Shown piece by piece: positions 15,460-23,441 of a stretch of 45,912 nucleotides of DNA. The notes under the pieces are model-generated. The model was not told the origin of the DNA. It saw only the letters and a list, made by a program, of their open reading frames with translations, and did no database searches. Numbering within the stretch: position 1 is the first letter of the stretch; each line of letters starts with the position of its first letter. The translations under genes and the position numbers were made by a program. The stretch comes from an uncultured Eubacteriales bacterium (GTDB lineage: Bacteria > Bacillota > Clostridia > Lachnospirales > Lachnospiraceae), in NCBI GenBank assembly GCA_900314565.1, contig OMVU01000013.1, forward strand, positions 1-45,912. Reading direction: 5' to 3'.

Positions 15460-16887
15460 TTATTTTGTGATCTCTACATTATTGAGTTCCTGCGCTTCGG
15501 TCCAGGCAGCGTTCCATTTTTCCATAATCGCATCGAACGTCATATCTCCGTTGGATGCATGCTCGACGATTTCCTGGATCTTCTTGTCGCCGCCATTATT
15601 CAGATTCAGTTCGGAATCGGCATTCAAAAGATCAAGAAGGTCTTCCTCTCCCTCAACTGCAGGGTCATCAAAGACATAATCGATGCCATCAAATGCTGCA
15701 TACAGTTCCGGATATTTGTTGTCAGAAGCGCAGATCGGAATCCCGCCTTCGTTATAAGAGAACCCTGATTTTTCTGTCATCCACTTAACAAAGATAAGGG
15801 CTGCCATACGGTTCTCATCGGAAGAATCCTTGTTGATACCGAACGCGTAGTCCGCACCTGCGGAAGCGTACTGCTTGCCGCCGACAGTGATCGGGAAGCT
15901 CATATAGCCGATATCTTCCGGCTTGTCACCCGCTGCCTGCATCTGAGAATATGCCCAGGAACCAAGTACCATCGTTCCGATCTCACCGCGGTTCATCATG
16001 CCTTTGGAACCTTCCCAGTCGGTCGTGGAATAATCGTCCTCGGTGAGCCCTTCTGCTACCGCGTCATAGAGAACTTTATAGATGTTGTAAGCATGGCTTC
16101 CATCTCCCGGATCGGAGAAGGGGTTGGCAGTATGGAGCATTTTGCGGTTCGTATACTCGGAGTCGCCTGTCGCAGTTCCGCCGATGTACGCATCCCATGC
16201 ACCCATGGTCCACCCGGCCGCGTAGTTCGTATACAGCGGGATCGCGTCTGTCTTCTCTTTGATCAGCTTCAGGTCTGCAATAAAATCTTCAGGTGTTTTC
16301 GGAAGCTCTGTAATACCGGCCTTCTCGAATACTGCCTTGTTATAGAGCACACCCTGTGCAGCTCCTGTGGAAGGAATGCCATATACAGTCCCGTGATACT
16401 GCTTGGCGCTCGCGAAACGGATCTGCCCTTCCATTGTCTCCAGATCGCCGTAGGGCATGAAATAGTTCCCGAATTCCTCAGCGTCAATTGCCGGGATCAT
16501 CATGATATCGCCCCATTCACCGCCCTGCATACGAAGCAGCGCATCCTCGGCATAATTCGTAATTCCCTCGATGTCGATCTCGATATTCGGATACATCTTA
16601 TGAAATTCATCAATGTAAGACTGATAGTTCGTTCCGGGATAATCCGTCGCCAGCATATCTGTCCTGTGCGTAAGCAGCTTTAACTTTGCGGAAATGTCTG
16701 TCCCGGTCTCACCGAGTACAATATTCGCGTAGTTTCCGTCAGGCCCGTTCTTGTCATATTCCACTTTCGATTCCGCCGGTTTTGTCTGTGTGCTCTCACC
16801 TGAGGAAGCCGAAGAACCTCCGCAGGCTGCAAGCGATAACGTCATTACCGTTGCCATAGCCACTGCCATTACTTTTCTTGCTTTCAT
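15460..16887 (-). CDS. Extracellular sugar-binding lipoprotein of ABC importer
   Basis: The product has 475 residues. The N-terminus is a lipoprotein signal peptide (KARKVMAVAMATVMTLSLAAC) with the lipobox Cys at residue 22, followed by a Ser/Gly-rich linker. The mature part shows the cluster-B/family-1 binding-protein pattern: YQSYIDEFHKMYPNIEIDIE, then FIADLKLIKEKTDAIPLYT, YAAGWTMGAWDAYIGG and GTMVLGSWAYSQMQAAG. It should capture manno-oligosaccharides at the cell surface, as the R. intestinalis mannan-binding protein does. The substrate is inferred from the locus. Its promoter and a palindromic operator lie directly upstream, and it is the first gene of the catabolic operon. Confidence 0.9.
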   Translation of the reverse strand: MKARKVMAVAMATVMTLSLAACGGSSASSGESTQTKPAESKVEYDKNGPDGNYANIVLGETGTDISAKLKLLTHRTDMLATDYPGTNYQSYIDEFHKMYPNIEIDIEGITNYAEDALLRMQGGEWGDIMMIPAIDAEEFGNYFMPYGDLETMEGQIRFASAKQYHGTVYGIPSTGAAQGVLYNKAVFEKAGITELPKTPEDFIADLKLIKEKTDAIPLYTNYAAGWTMGAWDAYIGGTATGDSEYTNRKMLHTANPFSDPGDGSHAYNIYKVLYDAVAEGLTEDDYSTTDWEGSKGMMNRGEIGTMVLGSWAYSQMQAAGDKPEDIGYMSFPITVGGKQYASAGADYAFGINKDSSDENRMAALIFVKWMTEKSGFSYNEGGIPICASDNKYPELYAAFDGIDYVFDDPAVEGEEDLLDLLNADSELNLNNGGDKKIQEIVEHASNGDMTFDAIMEKWNAAWTEAQELNNVEITK

Positions 16888-16912
16888 CTCTGTTCCTCCA
16901 ATCTCTCTATAG

Positions 16913-16935
16913 GTTAAATAAACTATTTATTTAAC
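16913..16935. promoter_or_regulatory. 23-base perfect palindromic operator
   Basis: Arms GTTAAATAAA and TTTATTTAAC flank a CTA centre. It lies between the -10 box (16951) and the binding-protein start, where repressor binding would block transcription. The half-site TTAAATAAA recurs in the CE17 promoter region (20693-20702 and 20748-20757). One or both LacI proteins encoded next door are the likely binders. The AT-only centre is unusual for LacI sites, which often have a central CG. Confidence 0.65.
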
Positions 16936-16950
16936 TCTTCTTTTAGCTTA

Positions 16951-16978
16951 ATTATAGTTAATATATCCGGGATGTCAA
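16951..16978 (-). promoter_or_regulatory. Sigma-A promoter of the mannan catabolic operon
   Basis: On the minus strand a consensus -35 TTGACA (16973-16978) and a -10 TATAAT (16951-16956) are 16 bases apart. They are 64 bases before the binding-protein ATG, with the perfect operator palindrome in between. The surrounding intergenic stretch 16888-17247 is AT-rich and otherwise holds only the terminator of the LacI gene at 17149-17186. Confidence 0.8.
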
Positions 16979-17148
16979 TCATTATTTTAACTAAATTTCT
17001 AAATTTGCCCTCTTTTTTGCGCGATTTGTGATACATTTACAAAATTAAACCTGCTTTTCTATGCATTTCCGACAACCGCCTTTCTTATTAGTTTAATTTA
17101 CGTTAAGTTTTGTAAAGTTTTGTTAATCACCGTAAACTTCTGATAACG

Positions 17149-17186
17149 TTAAAAAGGGCTGCCGTATAAAAACGACAACCCCTTTT
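17149..17186 (-). terminator. Rho-independent terminator after the first LacI gene
   Basis: On the minus strand, AAAGGGGTTGTCG pairs with CGGCAGCCCTTT across the loop TTTTTATA, followed by a short T-run. It stands about 60 bases past the LacI stop and separates the regulator unit from the catabolic operon promoter. Confidence 0.75.
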
Positions 17187-17247
17187 AAGGATTTCCAACT
17201 GCTTAATCAGGAACGCCCCGGCGCTCATGACGCGTATATTTTATTTT

Positions 17248-18273
17248 TTAACGGGTGATCTCCCGAACTGTATTTCCCTCGATAAGCCTTCCTCTGGCAA
17301 GTATGGTGCAGAACGGCCAGTCTGTTTCCTCAAGGCGGGCTTTGATCAGCGTCATCATCTGCCGCACGATGGCCTTCATATTCACCTCGTATGTCGTCAG
17401 TGACACTTCCGGGTTCTCCTCCGGCAGGTAATGGTCAAAACTGACGACAGAGATATCTTCCGGAACGCGATACCCTGCTTCCTTCAGCTTTCCGATCATG
17501 AGCCGGGCGGTAAAATCACAGTTGCAGAAGAAAGCTGACGGCATGTTTTCCGGGTCCGGCAGGCAGAGCGTTCCCTCGGCTCCCACTTTCCCGGTCTCCG
17601 TGCTGCGATCATCAACGATCCAGCTCTGCTCCACCGTCTTTTTGGCCAGCACCATTGCTTTATAATATCCCAAATAACGGTCATCTATGCTCGGCGTCAT
17701 ATGCAGCGTCCCTACAAAACCGATTTTTTCATGACCCCGTTCAAGGAGGTAATTCGTCATCAGATATCCGCCCATGGAATTATCCACGATGATTGCATCC
17801 CCATCCACCTCTTCATAGACAGAATCCAGGGAAAAAAGCGGAATCTCTGACTGTTCGTTCAGCATTGTCAGATACGACCGATGGAAAACGCCAAGCACGA
17901 CCAGCACATCAGCCTTTTTGAACCGCAAAATTTTGGGCACTTCACAGGCCAGTTCCTCCTCACCGGATACCACCTCGAACAGGGAAAACCCTTCATGGCG
18001 CATCGCCTCCTGAGACAGTTCCTGATACATCTTCCAGTAAAAAGACTGTTTTTCCGAAATGAACCGTTCAGCGACAATGACACCCACAACGATCTGCTTT
18101 TTTTCTGCCCGTTTACTTTCCGCGGGAATATACCCCTGCCGCTCTGCCTCCGACAGGATCTCCTCCCTCAGTTGCTTCCCAACTCCACTTTTCCCGGACA
18201 GGGCTTTCGATACCGTCACGACCGAAACACCGACCTTTGCCGCAATATCTGTCATTGTTACTTCTTTTTTCAA
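17248..18273 (-). CDS. LacI-family transcriptional regulator (first)
   Basis: The product has 341 residues. The N-terminal LacI helix-turn-helix is clear (VTMTDIAAKVGVSVVTVSKA, then hinge-like GKSGVGKQLREEILSEA), followed by a periplasmic-binding-protein-like effector domain. Effector-site features include FSLDSVYEEVDGDAIIVDN, NYLLERGHEKIGFVG and DISVVSFDHYLPEENPEVS. Translation starts at TTG (18271-18273), 11 bases after AGGAG. The next in-frame ATG would cut into the HTH, so TTG is preferred. It lies between the second LacI gene and the catabolic operon and probably represses the latter; the inducer is likely a manno-oligosaccharide. Confidence 0.9.
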   Translation of the reverse strand: MKKEVTMTDIAAKVGVSVVTVSKALSGKSGVGKQLREEILSEAERQGYIPAESKRAEKKQIVVGVIVAERFISEKQSFYWKMYQELSQEAMRHEGFSLFEVVSGEEELACEVPKILRFKKADVLVVLGVFHRSYLTMLNEQSEIPLFSLDSVYEEVDGDAIIVDNSMGGYLMTNYLLERGHEKIGFVGTLHMTPSIDDRYLGYYKAMVLAKKTVEQSWIVDDRSTETGKVGAEGTLCLPDPENMPSAFFCNCDFTARLMIGKLKEAGYRVPEDISVVSFDHYLPEENPEVSLTTYEVNMKAIVRQMMTLIKARLEETDWPFCTILARGRLIEGNTVREITR

Positions 18274-18289
18274 TTTCTCAGCTTCTCCT

Positions 18290-18470
18290 GTTTATCTGAA
18301 TGTTGCCATTCGCATTCCGCTTGCGCTCCATGCTCATGTCGCGCTGTCGCGCTATCGCCTGTTCGCAATATGTGCGGCCTTGTGAGCAAGCTCCCGGCCG
18401 CCCATTTGCTCCATCCGGCACCGCTCGTAGATACGCGCAAATTTCCGTTTTTTCTCTGACGGCGCGTGAA
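18290..18470. other. GC-rich intergenic segment with short repeats between the two LacI genes
   Basis: The 200 bases between the two LacI genes hold no ribosome site or convincing gene. They contain GCGCGACA twice in tandem (minus strand, about 18335-18350), a GAATG/CATTC inverted repeat at about 18297-18318, and GC content above the flanking AT-rich control regions. The compositional break suggests an inserted REP/MITE-like sequence or the remnant of one. No T-run terminator for the upstream gene is obvious. Confidence 0.3.
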
Positions 18471-18474
18471 AATC

Positions 18475-19509
18475 TTATATCTTTCGAATAGAATCCCGCA
18501 GAACCATATGTGAGTCCACCTCACAGATCACTCCGGTCGATCCGGGACCGATCAGCCCCCGGATCACGAGTCTGACCGCACATCGTGCCATATGTTCCAT
18601 ATCCACATGATATGTTGTCAGACGTCCTGCCAGCGGATGATTATACAGATAATCATCGTAACTGGCGATAGAAATATCCTCCGGTACAGAAAGGCCGCGC
18701 TCCTGCAGCGCGTCATAGAGATAGGATGCCGCCCAGTCACTGCTTGTCACAAAAGCCGTTGGCAGCGTGTCCGGCAGTACAACGAGTCCTCTTTCTTCTT
18801 TCCCGTAACGATCGGGAAGTACCCATTCCTTCCTTACGCTCAGACCGTTCTCGCGCATGCATTTCTTATAGCCGTAATATCGATCGATAATATTTCTGGA
18901 GTAATCGAGCGAACCGACAAATCCGATTTCCCGGTGTCCGGCCCGGATCAGTTCCCGCGCGGACCGATACATACCATAATAGTCCCCGGATAATACACAG
19001 GAAACATCGTCGTCGAAGATAGGCTGATCCAAAAGTACGATCGGACCGTCGAACGCCTTCTTCAGACGTCTTTTGTATCCGTCATCCATCGGTCCGATCA
19101 GAATCAGTCCGTCGATTTCCTGATTTGCGATCTGAGGCGGGATCGCAGACTCCTCACTGTCGCTTTTCCAGATTATAAGAGATGTCAGACATTTGAGACC
19201 GGAAGCGACATAAGCCGTTTTCTGATACATCTCCCAGTAGAAAGAAGTTCCGACAGAGATATAGCGATTCAGAACCATTACACCTATAGAAGCGCCTTCT
19301 TTCAGCTCTTCCGAAGCCTCTTTGTTCGAAGTCGTTCTCTGTCTGTATTTTGCCAGATCCAGCCCCCTGCGGAGGGCACATTCAAGAATCTGTTCGCGCT
19401 TCTCCTCGCTCACACCCTTCTTTCCGGCGAGCGCATTCGATACCGTGACCGCAGAAATACCGAGTTCTTCTGCAATATCTCTTAATGTAACTCCTTTTTT
19501 CGGCCGCAA
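18475..19509 (-). CDS. LacI-family transcriptional regulator (second)
   Basis: The product has 344 residues starting at TTG (19507-19509), six bases after GGAGAG. The open frame runs further upstream to 19593, but that would overlap the esterase gene and add 28 residues unlike the family. The HTH reads KKGVTLRDIAEELGISAVTVSN. The effector domain includes DGLILIGPMDDGYKRRL, HREIGFVGSLDYSRNI and DISIASYDDYLYNHPLAG. The ribosome site overlaps the esterase stop region (13 bases between genes), so the two form an operon. It is roughly 30-35 percent similar by eye to the first LacI; each may control one promoter or both may share operators. Confidence 0.9.
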   Translation of the reverse strand: MRPKKGVTLRDIAEELGISAVTVSNALAGKKGVSEEKREQILECALRRGLDLAKYRQRTTSNKEASEELKEGASIGVMVLNRYISVGTSFYWEMYQKTAYVASGLKCLTSLIIWKSDSEESAIPPQIANQEIDGLILIGPMDDGYKRRLKKAFDGPIVLLDQPIFDDDVSCVLSGDYYGMYRSARELIRAGHREIGFVGSLDYSRNIIDRYYGYKKCMRENGLSVRKEWVLPDRYGKEERGLVVLPDTLPTAFVTSSDWAASYLYDALQERGLSVPEDISIASYDDYLYNHPLAGRLTTYHVDMEHMARCAVRLVIRGLIGPGSTGVICEVDSHMVLRDSIRKI

Positions 19510-19522
19510 CTGTTCTCTCCTT

Positions 19523-20638
19523 TTATTCTGTATAGATAACAGACAGCAGGTAAAAGGTCTCTGCGTCTTCCTCTGATGCCTCTGTGATCTCAATCTCGAC
19601 CGTGTGGGCTGATTGCTTCTCCCGAATCGGAATTATCTGGAGGAACAGGCAGTCTCCCCAGTCTTCCTCAAAGTCTGCTTCCATAAGCAAAGCATGCTCC
19701 CTGTCTCCGTCTAAAATACAGATCGCTTTCGGAGCCGGATGTCGGACCGTCTTGCGATATTGTATTGCCAGGCTTGTCAGAGAAGGCAGAATGAACCGGA
19801 TGGAATCTCCTGACTTTCGCCCGATCCACCCATTTTTAAAGAAATCAAGATGCCCTGACTTCTCTTCAGGATCTGCCCGGAAGCCGGCCAGAGCCGGCGC
19901 GCTGTTCCTGATGGTCAGCCGATTTGCATGCTCGAAGCGGTTTAAGGTCATCGGCTGATATTCTGCTGTGCCGGACCGTTCGCATCCGCACTCCCGCAAT
20001 GCTGCATCCGTGCGCAGAGAAGACTCTTCCCGAATCTTTATAAGCTCACGTATAATTTCTTCCGCCAGCAGACCGTGTCCGAAGTCATTCGGATGCAGCC
20101 CGTCCGGTGTCAGTTCCTCCAACGTGTACATTCCTTCCCGCATGCGTCGATACACCGTATCCCGTATACTGACATGCGGTATCCCGTAATGATCGCCGAT
20201 GCGGATATGCTGGTCCTCGGCAGTCTTTCCACTGTCATAATATACATTATGGAGCAGCAGCACGCCGGGTTCGTTATCGTTGAGGAAGATCTGCCTCACT
20301 ACGCCCTCATAAGTCTCCATAAAAAAGTCATTCGGTTCATCATTTACGGAAAAATCCACAATGACAAAATCCGGCTGATAGCACAGAAGGTCCTCACGGA
20401 TCCGGGCAGCTCCAAAGTGGGAGGACGTACCCCCGATTCCCGCGTTTATGAAATGGAAAACTGCTTTCGGAAATGTTCTTCTCCACCAGTCGAACACCCG
20501 GAACGCATAGCACAGTGACGGATCGGACGCAAGTGATCCCTGTGTGATCGATCCGCCGAAAAATCCCAAATTGATCTCATCTCCGTTTTCCGCGCGTTTC
20601 ATCAGCTTCCTGATCCGCAGTTTTCCTTCTTCATACAT
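19523..20638 (-). CDS. CE17-type carbohydrate acetylesterase (SGNH plus C-terminal CBM-like domain)
   Basis: The product has 371 residues from the ATG at 20638; GAGGGT is too close to the ATG at 20644. The SGNH core has the nucleophile motif FFGGSITQGS (Ser about residue 30), GIGGTSSHFGAAR, VDFSVNDEP and the acid-base pair in TPDGLHPNDFGH. The last 140 residues are beta-rich and fit the C-terminal CBM35-like lid of R. intestinalis CE17, an esterase specific for axial 2-O-acetyl groups on mannose. There is no signal peptide, so it deacetylates imported oligosaccharides. Together with the CE2 domain it could clear all acetyl positions. It heads a two-gene operon with a LacI regulator. Confidence 0.85.
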   Translation of the reverse strand: MYEEGKLRIRKLMKRAENGDEINLGFFGGSITQGSLASDPSLCYAFRVFDWWRRTFPKAVFHFINAGIGGTSSHFGAARIREDLLCYQPDFVIVDFSVNDEPNDFFMETYEGVVRQIFLNDNEPGVLLLHNVYYDSGKTAEDQHIRIGDHYGIPHVSIRDTVYRRMREGMYTLEELTPDGLHPNDFGHGLLAEEIIRELIKIREESSLRTDAALRECGCERSGTAEYQPMTLNRFEHANRLTIRNSAPALAGFRADPEEKSGHLDFFKNGWIGRKSGDSIRFILPSLTSLAIQYRKTVRHPAPKAICILDGDREHALLMEADFEEDWGDCLFLQIIPIREKQSAHTVEIEITEASEEDAETFYLLSVIYTE

Positions 20639-20680
20639 GACCATACCCTCACTGTCTTTGTATAAATGTGATTTAGGTTA

Positions 20681-20757
20681 ATATTAGTATGATTTATTTA
20701 ATTATGCAATATCTCTTTTTAATTTCTTTTTTAATTTCATAAATGCATTTATTTAAC
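20681..20757 (-). promoter_or_regulatory. Promoter and operator half-sites of the CE17-LacI operon
   Basis: On the minus strand -35 TTGCAT (20704-20709) and -10 TAATAT (20681-20686) are 17 bases apart, about 43 bases before the esterase start. TTAAATAAA half-sites, as in the palindrome at 16913, occur inside the spacer/-35 region (20693-20702) and upstream (20748-20757). The upstream one forms an imperfect palindrome around TGCA. This suggests coordinate control with the catabolic operon. Confidence 0.55.
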
Positions 20758-20899
20758 TAGCGTCTGTGGCACCCGCAATCTGCTTTTTTCAGAATTCGCC
20801 GTATGAAAAGGCTTGCTACAGCCTCCGCAGCCTTCCCGACCAAAACACCACTTCCTCGATCAGGACACCACTTCCCCGGTCGATACACCGATCATGTAC

Positions 20900-20930
20900 A
20901 AAAAACGGAGGCTTTGTCAGCCTCCTGTTT
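20900..20930 (-). terminator. Terminator overlapping the 3' end of the acetyltransferase gene
   Basis: Arms GGAGGCT (20907-20913) and AGCCTCC (20919-20925) surround a TTGTC loop. On the minus strand TTTTTT follows. The acetyltransferase stop codon (20917-20919) lies inside the hairpin. Confidence 0.8.
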
Positions 20931-21906
20931 TTCGGTCCCAGTTCCTCTGCCTGTCATCCTCTGTAATCTTCCGGATCACCCTGCAGGGATTGCCCACTGC
21001 AACACTGTCTGAAGGAATATCCTTCGTCACGATACTTCCGCCGCCGATCACGACATTACTTCCGATCGTGACGCCCGGCATCACCTGCACACCGGCTCCG
21101 ATCCAGACATTATCGCCGACGACGATCGGATACGCATATTCCAAGCCCTGGTTTCTTCGCTCAAAGTCGATCGGATGACCGGCCGTATGGAAGCCGCAGG
21201 ACGGCGCAATAAATACATTGTCTCCGAATGTCACACCGCCCCCATCAAGAATTACCAGGCCGTGATTTGCATAAAAATTCTCTCCGACTTTAATTCTGTA
21301 TCCGTAATCGCACCAGAAATCAGGCTCGATGTGAACATTTGCTCCGCTTTCCCCCAAGATCGTCTTAATGAACTCGTGCCGCTCCTCAATGTTCTCAATG
21401 GGAAGCGAATTATATTTCTGGCAGAGCTTCTTGCACCGGGTCCTTGCAATTTCCAGCTCTTTGTCATAATTGGCATCATACATCATCTGATTCTCCATTT
21501 TTTCCCTTTCAGTCATCTCCTGTCTCCTCGCATGATCCAAAGCTGTCACGCTGACAGGTGAATGCACGTATCCCCTGACATTTTTCAGGATGCGGGTCAA
21601 CTCCTTATTTCGCTCCAGCAAATTCCATATGCCGTCCTCTGAGAGAACTCCCCGCTTCAGTTCTTTCGGGAATCTGCCCTCTTCATCCATAGCATGATCG
21701 TCCTTCCACTGCTGACTCGTATAATACGCTTCCAGCTTCTTTATCTCTGACTGAAAATCCTCATACTCTGCTATTTTTTTCTCCAGCGCATCCATCTTCT
21801 GCGTCGCTTCATCCAGAATGCTTTCCATCTCACGGATATGCTGCAGCACATTTTCCGGAGCAGGACATCCTTCCACCTTCTTTTGTTTGCTCATTTTGCC
21901 CACCAT
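20917..21906 (-). CDS. Maltose/galactoside-type O-acetyltransferase with N-terminal DUF4298 domain
   Basis: The product has 329 residues, about 130 more than usual for the family. Residues about 18-115 are helical and match DUF4298 (ILDEATQKMDALEKKIAEYE, YYTSQQWKDDHAMDEEGRFP, LSEDGIWNLLERN), normally a free-standing small protein. Residues about 132-185 are the Maa/NodL N-terminal domain (TEREKMENQMMYDANYDKEL). From 190 on is a left-handed beta-helix of hexapeptide repeats with the catalytic GFHTAGHPID and the end IVTKDIPSDSVAVGNPCRVI. It should transfer acetyl from acetyl-CoA to a sugar hydroxyl. An alternative start at the fifth codon has a slightly better ribosome site. It lies next to a deacetylation locus, but any link is speculative. 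Confidence 0.88.
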   Translation of the reverse strand: MVGKMSKQKKVEGCPAPENVLQHIREMESILDEATQKMDALEKKIAEYEDFQSEIKKLEAYYTSQQWKDDHAMDEEGRFPKELKRGVLSEDGIWNLLERNKELTRILKNVRGYVHSPVSVTALDHARRQEMTEREKMENQMMYDANYDKELEIARTRCKKLCQKYNSLPIENIEERHEFIKTILGESGANVHIEPDFWCDYGYRIKVGENFYANHGLVILDGGGVTFGDNVFIAPSCGFHTAGHPIDFERRNQGLEYAYPIVVGDNVWIGAGVQVMPGVTIGSNVVIGGGSIVTKDIPSDSVAVGNPCRVIRKITEDDRQRNWDRKTGG

Positions 21907-22011
21907 TCCGTAATCGAAATTATCCGGGAGATCATTTTACGATTCCCCGTTTCTGCATGCGTTAATTTAGTCACTGTCTATGATGTTATCTGTCTTTCCA
22001 GGAGAAATCAA

Positions 22012-22053
22012 GGTCAGCACTGCCAAATCGTCAATCGTCGGCAATGCTGATCC
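22012..22053 (-). terminator. Hairpin downstream of tRNA-Ile
   Basis: On the minus strand GGATCAGCATTGCC pairs with GGCAGTGCTGACC (13 base pairs, one wobble) around a 15-base loop, followed by TTGATTTC. It starts 11 bases past the tRNA 3' end and probably terminates its transcription. Confidence 0.55.
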
Positions 22054-22063
22054 TTGCATCCAG

Positions 22064-22137
22064 TACTCCGCATGAGACTCGAACTCACGACACACGGCTT
22101 ATAAGGCCGCCGCTCTGACCGACTGAGCTAGCGGAGC
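22064..22137 (-). tRNA. tRNA-Ile (anticodon UAU)
   Basis: The cloverleaf folds completely. The acceptor is GCTCCGC/GCGGAGT, the D arm has GCTC/GAGC, and the anticodon stem is GCGGC/GCCGT. The seven-base loop CUUAUAA gives anticodon UAU, and the T arm is GTGAG/CTCAT with TTCGAGT. The discriminator is A and the CCA end is not encoded. UAU reads the rare isoleucine codon AUA directly, which most bacteria instead read with a lysidine-modified CAU tRNA. No integrase or attachment-site duplication is seen beside it. Confidence 0.93.
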
Positions 22138-22324
22138 ATCAACAAAAACCGGGCTGAGATTAAAATAATACCGCCTGCCTCATACAAGACAAGCGGCAGA
22201 TCTCTTCAGACTGTATAATCATGACCTTCCTGCCCTGCTTTCTCTGATAAGCTTATCGTACCATAAAAAACAAGGCATTTCTTTCAACTGCTAATATAAC
22301 TCAGCGGCACCAAGTGCCGACAAA

Positions 22325-23176
22325 TCAGCGTACTTCCACCAGTTCGATCCGGAAATTAAGTTCCTTTCCTGCCATTTCATGGTTCGCGTCGAAAGTGACT
22401 GTTTCCTCGTCCTTCGCCACCACCTTTACAGGGAACGGCTGTCCGTTTCTGCTCTGAAGGTATACCTGCTGCCCGACAGATACATTTTCCGCTCCCGGCA
22501 TCATAGCGACCGGAACCTTAAAAATTGCGCTGGGATCCGCTTCCCCATACGCTTCCGACGGCATAAGATGCACGTCGAGGATCTCTCCCACTTCCATGTT
22601 TGCCACAGCAGCGTCAAATCCTTTGATCATCATGCCGGCACCGCACACGAATTCAAGCGGCTCTCCTCTGTCATAGGAGGAGTCGAACTGTGTGCCATCA
22701 TTGAAAGTCCCGCGGTAATGGGTACGACATGTCTTCCCCACATTTTTGCCTGTGATCCCATTCCTGCCGGATCCGCCGCAGCAATGACCCTCATTATCCC
22801 CGCAGGAATGTCCCTCATGGTCTCCGCAGGAATGTCCTTCGCCATGATGGCTGCAGTTCGCGCCTGTATCGACTAATTCTCCCCTGAGATATGCTTTCAC
22901 CGCCTCATCGGCATCTCCGGAAGCGCCTGCGCAAAGCTCAATTCCGTGATCCTGCAGCGCAGCCTGCGCGCCGCCGCCGATCCCCCCGCAGATCAGAACA
23001 TCTATCCCTTTATCATCGAGAAGACCTGCCAGGGCCCCGTGGCCGTTTCCGTCTGAGCCGATGATCTCGCTCTTTATAATATTTCCATCCTCCACTTCGT
23101 ACACTTTAAACTGTTCTGTATGTCCAAAGTGCTGGAAAATCTCACCATTCTCGTATGTTACCGCTATTCTTTTCAT
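22325..23176 (-). CDS. NifX/NafY-like domain fused to SlyD-type FKBP isomerase
   Basis: The product has 283 residues. Residues 1-103 are a dinitrogenase-cofactor-biosynthesis (NifX/NifB C-terminal-like) domain: IAVTYENGEIFQHFGHTEQF, then LICGGIGGGAQAAL. Residues 106-136 are a metal-binding linker of near repeats (GEGHSCGD, HEGHSCGD, NEGHCCG). Residues 148-283 are an FKBP-type peptidyl-prolyl isomerase of the SlyD kind (HYRGTFNDGTQFDSSYDRGE, GAGMMIKGFDAAVANM, EAYGEADPSA) including the inserted flap. SlyD proteins bind nickel through a His/Cys tail; here the His/Cys run is in the middle. It may chaperone a metal site. No nif genes are nearby, so a nitrogenase role is unlikely. Confidence 0.87.
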   Translation of the reverse strand: MKRIAVTYENGEIFQHFGHTEQFKVYEVEDGNIIKSEIIGSDGNGHGALAGLLDDKGIDVLICGGIGGGAQAALQDHGIELCAGASGDADEAVKAYLRGELVDTGANCSHHGEGHSCGDHEGHSCGDNEGHCCGGSGRNGITGKNVGKTCRTHYRGTFNDGTQFDSSYDRGEPLEFVCGAGMMIKGFDAAVANMEVGEILDVHLMPSEAYGEADPSAIFKVPVAMMPGAENVSVGQQVYLQSRNGQPFPVKVVAKDEETVTFDANHEMAGKELNFRIELVEVR

Positions 23177-23441
23177 GTAGTCTCCTTTTTGTCATAAGAC
23201 ATGTTAATGCTCTGATCAGCCCGTTTCAGCAGATACAGATTTCCTCATTCATTTTTCTGCTCCCGCCGAAAGCAGGAAATGCTGAAGCCGGGATGCACAC
23301 AGTTCTATTATTATACACGAAACTTGTAAGGATTTCTTCACTAATTTTTTTAACAATAATTCGTCAGTGATTTTCCTTTATTTATAAAAAAAGACCTGTC
23401 CGCGATCTTTTCATCAAACGTCAGGCCGTCGATCATGCTCC

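Noticed and set aside
17130-17155. Possible CcpA (cre) site, TGATAACGTTAAA-like
   Set aside because: It mismatches the consensus in the left arm and lies next to the LacI terminator rather than at a promoter.
18270-18524. 84-codon minus-strand ORF between the LacI genes
   Set aside because: It overlaps the end of one LacI gene and the start of the other, has no ribosome site, and the composition suggests a non-coding repeat.
19510-19593. N-terminal extension of the second LacI gene
   Set aside because: It would overlap the esterase gene, and the 28 extra residues precede the standard LacI start. TTG at 19509 with GGAGAG fits better.
20838-20885. Short tandem repeat CACCACTTCC(T/C)CG upstream of the CE17 promoter
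   Set aside because: Only two imperfect 20-base units with no clear link to the promoter or a protein; too weak to interpret.
22325-23176. Nitrogenase cofactor gene
   Set aside because: The NifX-like domain alone is common in non-diazotrophic Clostridia and no nif genes are in the window.
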